Assembly: GCA_018714385.1 (NCBI GenBank) | Contig: DVNL01000006.1 | Location: 1-32,820 of the forward strand | DNA length: 32,820 nt | Origin: Candidatus Enterosoma merdigallinarum | Lineage (GTDB): Bacteria > Bacillota_I > Bacilli_A > RFN20 > CAG-288 | Reading direction: 5' to 3' | Part shown: positions 30,912 through 32,820 of the stretch, in pieces | Layout: each line of letters opens with the position of its first letter | Numbering within the stretch: the stretch's first letter is position 1 | Translations under genes and position numbers: made by a program | Notes under the pieces: model-generated | The model's input: the letters and a program-made list of their open reading frames with translations, nothing else | What the model was told of the DNA's origin: nothing | Databases searched by the model: none

Positions 30912-32009
30912 ATGTACGATTATCTCATTGTCGGGGCTGGTCTTTTTGGGGCCAGTTTTGCTGCGCTTTGCAAGAAAAAAGGACTGAATGTTCTCGTCGT
31001 CGAAAAAATGGACAAGGTCGGCGGAGCCATCCGGAGCGAACGGAAAGACAACATCGATGTCCACCTCTATGGGCCGCATATCTTCCATACCTCCGATCGC
31101 GAGGCTCTCGATTTCTTCCAGGAATATGGCTGGCTGAACAATTTCATCAATTGTCCGCTTGCCAACTATAAAGGAAAGCTCTACCACATGCCCTTCAACA
31201 TGAACACCTTCTATGCCCTCTGGGGTACGAAGACGCCTGCGGAAGCCAGGGCGAAGATCGAGGAGCAGAAAAGGGAATGCGCCGTTCCCGAACCGAAGAA
31301 TCTCGAGGAGCAGGCCCTTTCCCTCGTCGGCCGGGATGTCTTCGAGATCCTGGTCAAGGGATATACCGAAAAGCAATGGGGAAGGGACTGCAAGGACCTT
31401 CCGGCGTCCATCATCAAGAGGCTTCCTTTGCGTTTCACTTACAACAACAATTATTTCAACGACATCTATCAGGGCGTCCCCTATGACGGCTACACCCAAG
31501 TCATCGAGAACATGCTCGAAGGCGTGACCGTGAAGCTCGGCGTGGATTATCTCGAAAACAGAGAGAGCCTGCGCGGCATGGCAAAAAGGATCATCTATAC
31601 CGGCGAGATCGACAAGTATTTCGACTATTGCTACGGGAAGCTGAGCTATCGGACTCTTCGCTTCGAGACGGAAAGACTCGAGATGGAGGACTTCCAAGGC
31701 AATGCCGTCGTCAATTACACCGAAAGGGAAGTCCCCTATACCCGGATCGCGGAGCACAAGCACTTCAATCCGCGCCCTAGCCCTGTGACTTACATCACCC
31801 GCGAGTATTCCAAGGAGTTCGAACCCGGGGACATGCCCCTCTACCCAGTTCAGGATAATGTCAATCTTTCACTCTATTCGATGTACAAGGAAAAAGCCGC
31901 CCGCGAGGAAGGGGTCTTCTTCTGCGGACGGTTGGGACAATACAAGTATTTCGATATGGACGACACCATCATCGAGGCCTTGAAGGCCTTCCGGGAGCTT
32001 GAAGGGTAG
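30912..32009 (+). CDS. glf: UDP-galactopyranose mutase
   Basis: 365 residues, the usual length. The FAD-binding motif is IVGAGLFGASFA (residues 6-17), followed by VVEKMDKVGG and the glf blocks HLYGPHIFHTSD, KGYTEKQWG, PYDGYTQ and EHKHFNP. The C-terminal FAD-contact region contains VFFCGRLGQYKYFDMDDTI. It converts UDP-galactopyranose to UDP-galactofuranose, the donor for galactofuranose in surface polysaccharides or glycolipids. AAAGGAGAG precedes ATG 30912. Upstream, TAGAAT (30867-30872) may be the -10, with no good -35. Its stop codon directly abuts the hpt stop codon on the other strand. The GT2 gene at 2006 may belong to the same kind of pathway, but it is far away. Confidence 0.96.
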   Translation: MYDYLIVGAGLFGASFAALCKKKGLNVLVVEKMDKVGGAIRSERKDNIDVHLYGPHIFHTSDREALDFFQEYGWLNNFINCPLANYKGKLYHMPFNMNTFYALWGTKTPAEARAKIEEQKRECAVPEPKNLEEQALSLVGRDVFEILVKGYTEKQWGRDCKDLPASIIKRLPLRFTYNNNYFNDIYQGVPYDGYTQVIENMLEGVTVKLGVDYLENRESLRGMAKRIIYTGEIDKYFDYCYGKLSYRTLRFETERLEMEDFQGNAVVNYTEREVPYTRIAEHKHFNPRPSPVTYITREYSKEFEPGDMPLYPVQDNVNLSLYSMYKEKAAREEGVFFCGRLGQYKYFDMDDTIIEALKAFRELEG

Positions 32010-32585
32010 TTATTTCTTCTTCTCTTCGGCGACGAAGTAGGGTTCCCAGGACTTGAGGTCCTTGATGGACGGGACGAAGATGTACGGAACGTTGCGGAAG
32101 AGGCCGTGGTAGTCGAAGCCAAACCCGACGATGTACTTCTGCTCGTCGGTGGTGAGGCCGACGAAATCGGCCTTTTCATCGTATTTCATTTTCAGATTGT
32201 TGCGCTTGATGAGGATGCAGACCTTCAAGGAACGCGGCTTGTATTCTTTTTTTATGTGTTCCTTGAGGAAGTTCATCGTCACGCCGGTGTCGATGATGTC
32301 CTCCACCAGGATGACGTCCTTTCCTTTCAAGGACTGATCCGGCCCTTTCTGGACGACGACCTTACCGGTGGATTCGGTCCCTTCGTAGCTTGAGACCTTG
32401 ATCGTGTCGAGCTCTATGGGATGGTGGATGTGCTTGACCAGTTCGTACATGAAGGGCAAGGCTCCGTTCATGACACCGATGACGATGGGGACGCCTTCTT
32501 CGTCCTTGAGCGACGCATCGATTTCCTTTCCCAGACGGTTGCAGATGCGCACGATTTCATCTTCAGCGAGAATAAGCCTTTCCAT
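32010..32585 (-). CDS. hpt: Hypoxanthine phosphoribosyltransferase
   Basis: 191 residues. The PRPP-binding motif is VILVEDIIDTGVTM (Glu95, Asp96, Asp99, Thr100), the flexible loop lies around SSYEGTESTG, and GVMNGALPF holds the first PRPP loop. FVGLTTDEQKYIVGFGFDYHGLFRNVPYI is the C-terminal purine-binding block. It salvages hypoxanthine or guanine to IMP or GMP with PRPP. AAGGAGG precedes ATG 32585. It is transcribed away from the gene at the right edge and shares its upstream region with it. Confidence 0.96.
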   Translation of the reverse strand: MERLILAEDEIVRICNRLGKEIDASLKDEEGVPIVIGVMNGALPFMYELVKHIHHPIELDTIKVSSYEGTESTGKVVVQKGPDQSLKGKDVILVEDIIDTGVTMNFLKEHIKKEYKPRSLKVCILIKRNNLKMKYDEKADFVGLTTDEQKYIVGFGFDYHGLFRNVPYIFVPSIKDLKSWEPYFVAEEKKK

Positions 32586-32614
32586 AAGCTGCCTCCTTGA
32601 AAAAGAATGCTTCT

Positions 32615-32643
32615 ATTCTAATGAAATCCGCCGCGACTATAAA
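32615..32643 (-). promoter_or_regulatory. Promoter of hpt
   Basis: On the minus strand TTTATA (32643-32638) and TAGAAT (32620-32615) have a 17-bp spacer. The leader is about 20 nt and contains the AAGGAGG site. Confidence 0.6.
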
Positions 32644-32673
32644 GCAGAAAATAAATCGCCAAATCCCAAAGTA

Positions 32674-32744
32674 AATGAAATAGTAAGCAAAATCGTTTCA
32701 TTAAGTCTGGGACTACCCGCGGTTTTATGAAAAAATCCTTTCAT
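32674..32744. repeat. Repeated ATGAAA/TTTCAT dyads
   Basis: AATGAAA (32674-32680) is inverted as TTTCATT (32696-32702). A second pair, ATGAAA-aaatcc-TTTCAT, lies at 32727-32744. A further ATGAAA lies at 32620-32625 beside the hpt promoter. They sit between divergent genes and could be regulator sites or chance in AT-rich DNA. Confidence 0.35.
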
Positions 32745-32771
32745 CCCCGGTAAGGAAGAAAGGACAAACAT

Positions 32772-32820
32772 ATGATGCCAAACGATGATGACGACAAGAA
32801 GGCCAAGGCGAGGCTTTCCT
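32772..32820 (+). CDS. Start of an unidentified gene, cut by the window edge
   Basis: ATG at 32772 (or 32775) with AGAAAGGA upstream opens a frame coding for MMPNDDDDKKAKARLS, a charged, probably cytoplasmic N terminus. Sixteen codons are too few to assign a family. In many Bacillota hpt is next to ftsH, and FtsH proteins can begin with a short charged stretch before their first membrane helix. That neighbourhood rule is the only hint here, and hpt is on the opposite strand rather than upstream. Confidence 0.45.
   Translation, partial: MMPNDDDDKKAKARLS

Noticed and set aside
1..32820. CRISPR arrays, insertion sequences, phage genes or attachment sites
   Set aside because: No regularly spaced repeats, transposase, integrase or terminal repeats were found; the tRNA genes are intact, with no duplicated 3' ends nearby.

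Overview
The window looks like a chromosomal segment of a low-GC-lineage Gram-positive bacterium (Bacillota, probably a Bacilli/Erysipelotrichia-type gut or rumen organism), although the coding DNA itself is GC-rich at third positions. The grounds are strong GGAGG-type ribosome sites, intrinsic terminators with T-tails, lipoprotein signal peptides with Ser/Thr linkers, YfiB/YfiC- and YheI/YheH-like ABC exporter pairs and an AgrC/LytTR-type two-component system. TGA is used as a stop in most genes, which argues for the standard bacterial code rather than the mycoplasma code. The lineage is an inference from gene content, not from a marker phylogeny.

Left part (1-5450): a tRNA-Ser on the minus strand, a GtrA-like membrane protein, then a compact unit in which a MIF-like tautomerase gene sits between tRNA-Gly and tRNA-Cys/tRNA-Arg, bounded by a good promoter and a UUCG-loop terminator. 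A family 2 glycosyltransferase and a LytTR response regulator/GHKL sensor kinase pair follow. After the kinase comes a noncoding stretch of about 380 bp with several stable hairpins and a strong terminator, a candidate for an unrecognised small RNA.

Middle part (5487-15440): two apparently cytoplasmic glycosidases (GH3 and GH2), separated by a terminator-like hairpin, tRNA-Pro, and two large surface lipoproteins that overlap by 4 bp. Two AT-richer intergenic gaps of about 320-360 bp flank the lipoprotein pair.

Right-centre (15440-26100): a heterodimeric ABC exporter, a small HEPN-like protein on the opposite strand, then a tightly packed run rimO - second heterodimeric ABC exporter - cysS, whose members overlap or nearly abut. 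In both exporter pairs the first subunit has Asp in place of the catalytic Glu and the second has a degenerate signature motif, so each pair is predicted to have one consensus and one degenerate ATP site.

Right part (26100-32820), mostly minus strand: an ECF sigma factor gene joined directly to a gene for a one-pass membrane protein. Its short cytoplasmic tail looks like an anti-sigma region, and its extracytoplasmic part is a serpin. This is the most unusual find: it suggests a sigma/anti-sigma switch with a protease-inhibitor fold as its outside sensor. Upstream lie purA and a COG2509-type FAD dehydrogenase. Last come glf (UDP-galactopyranose mutase), convergent hpt, and the first codons of an unidentified gene at the right edge.
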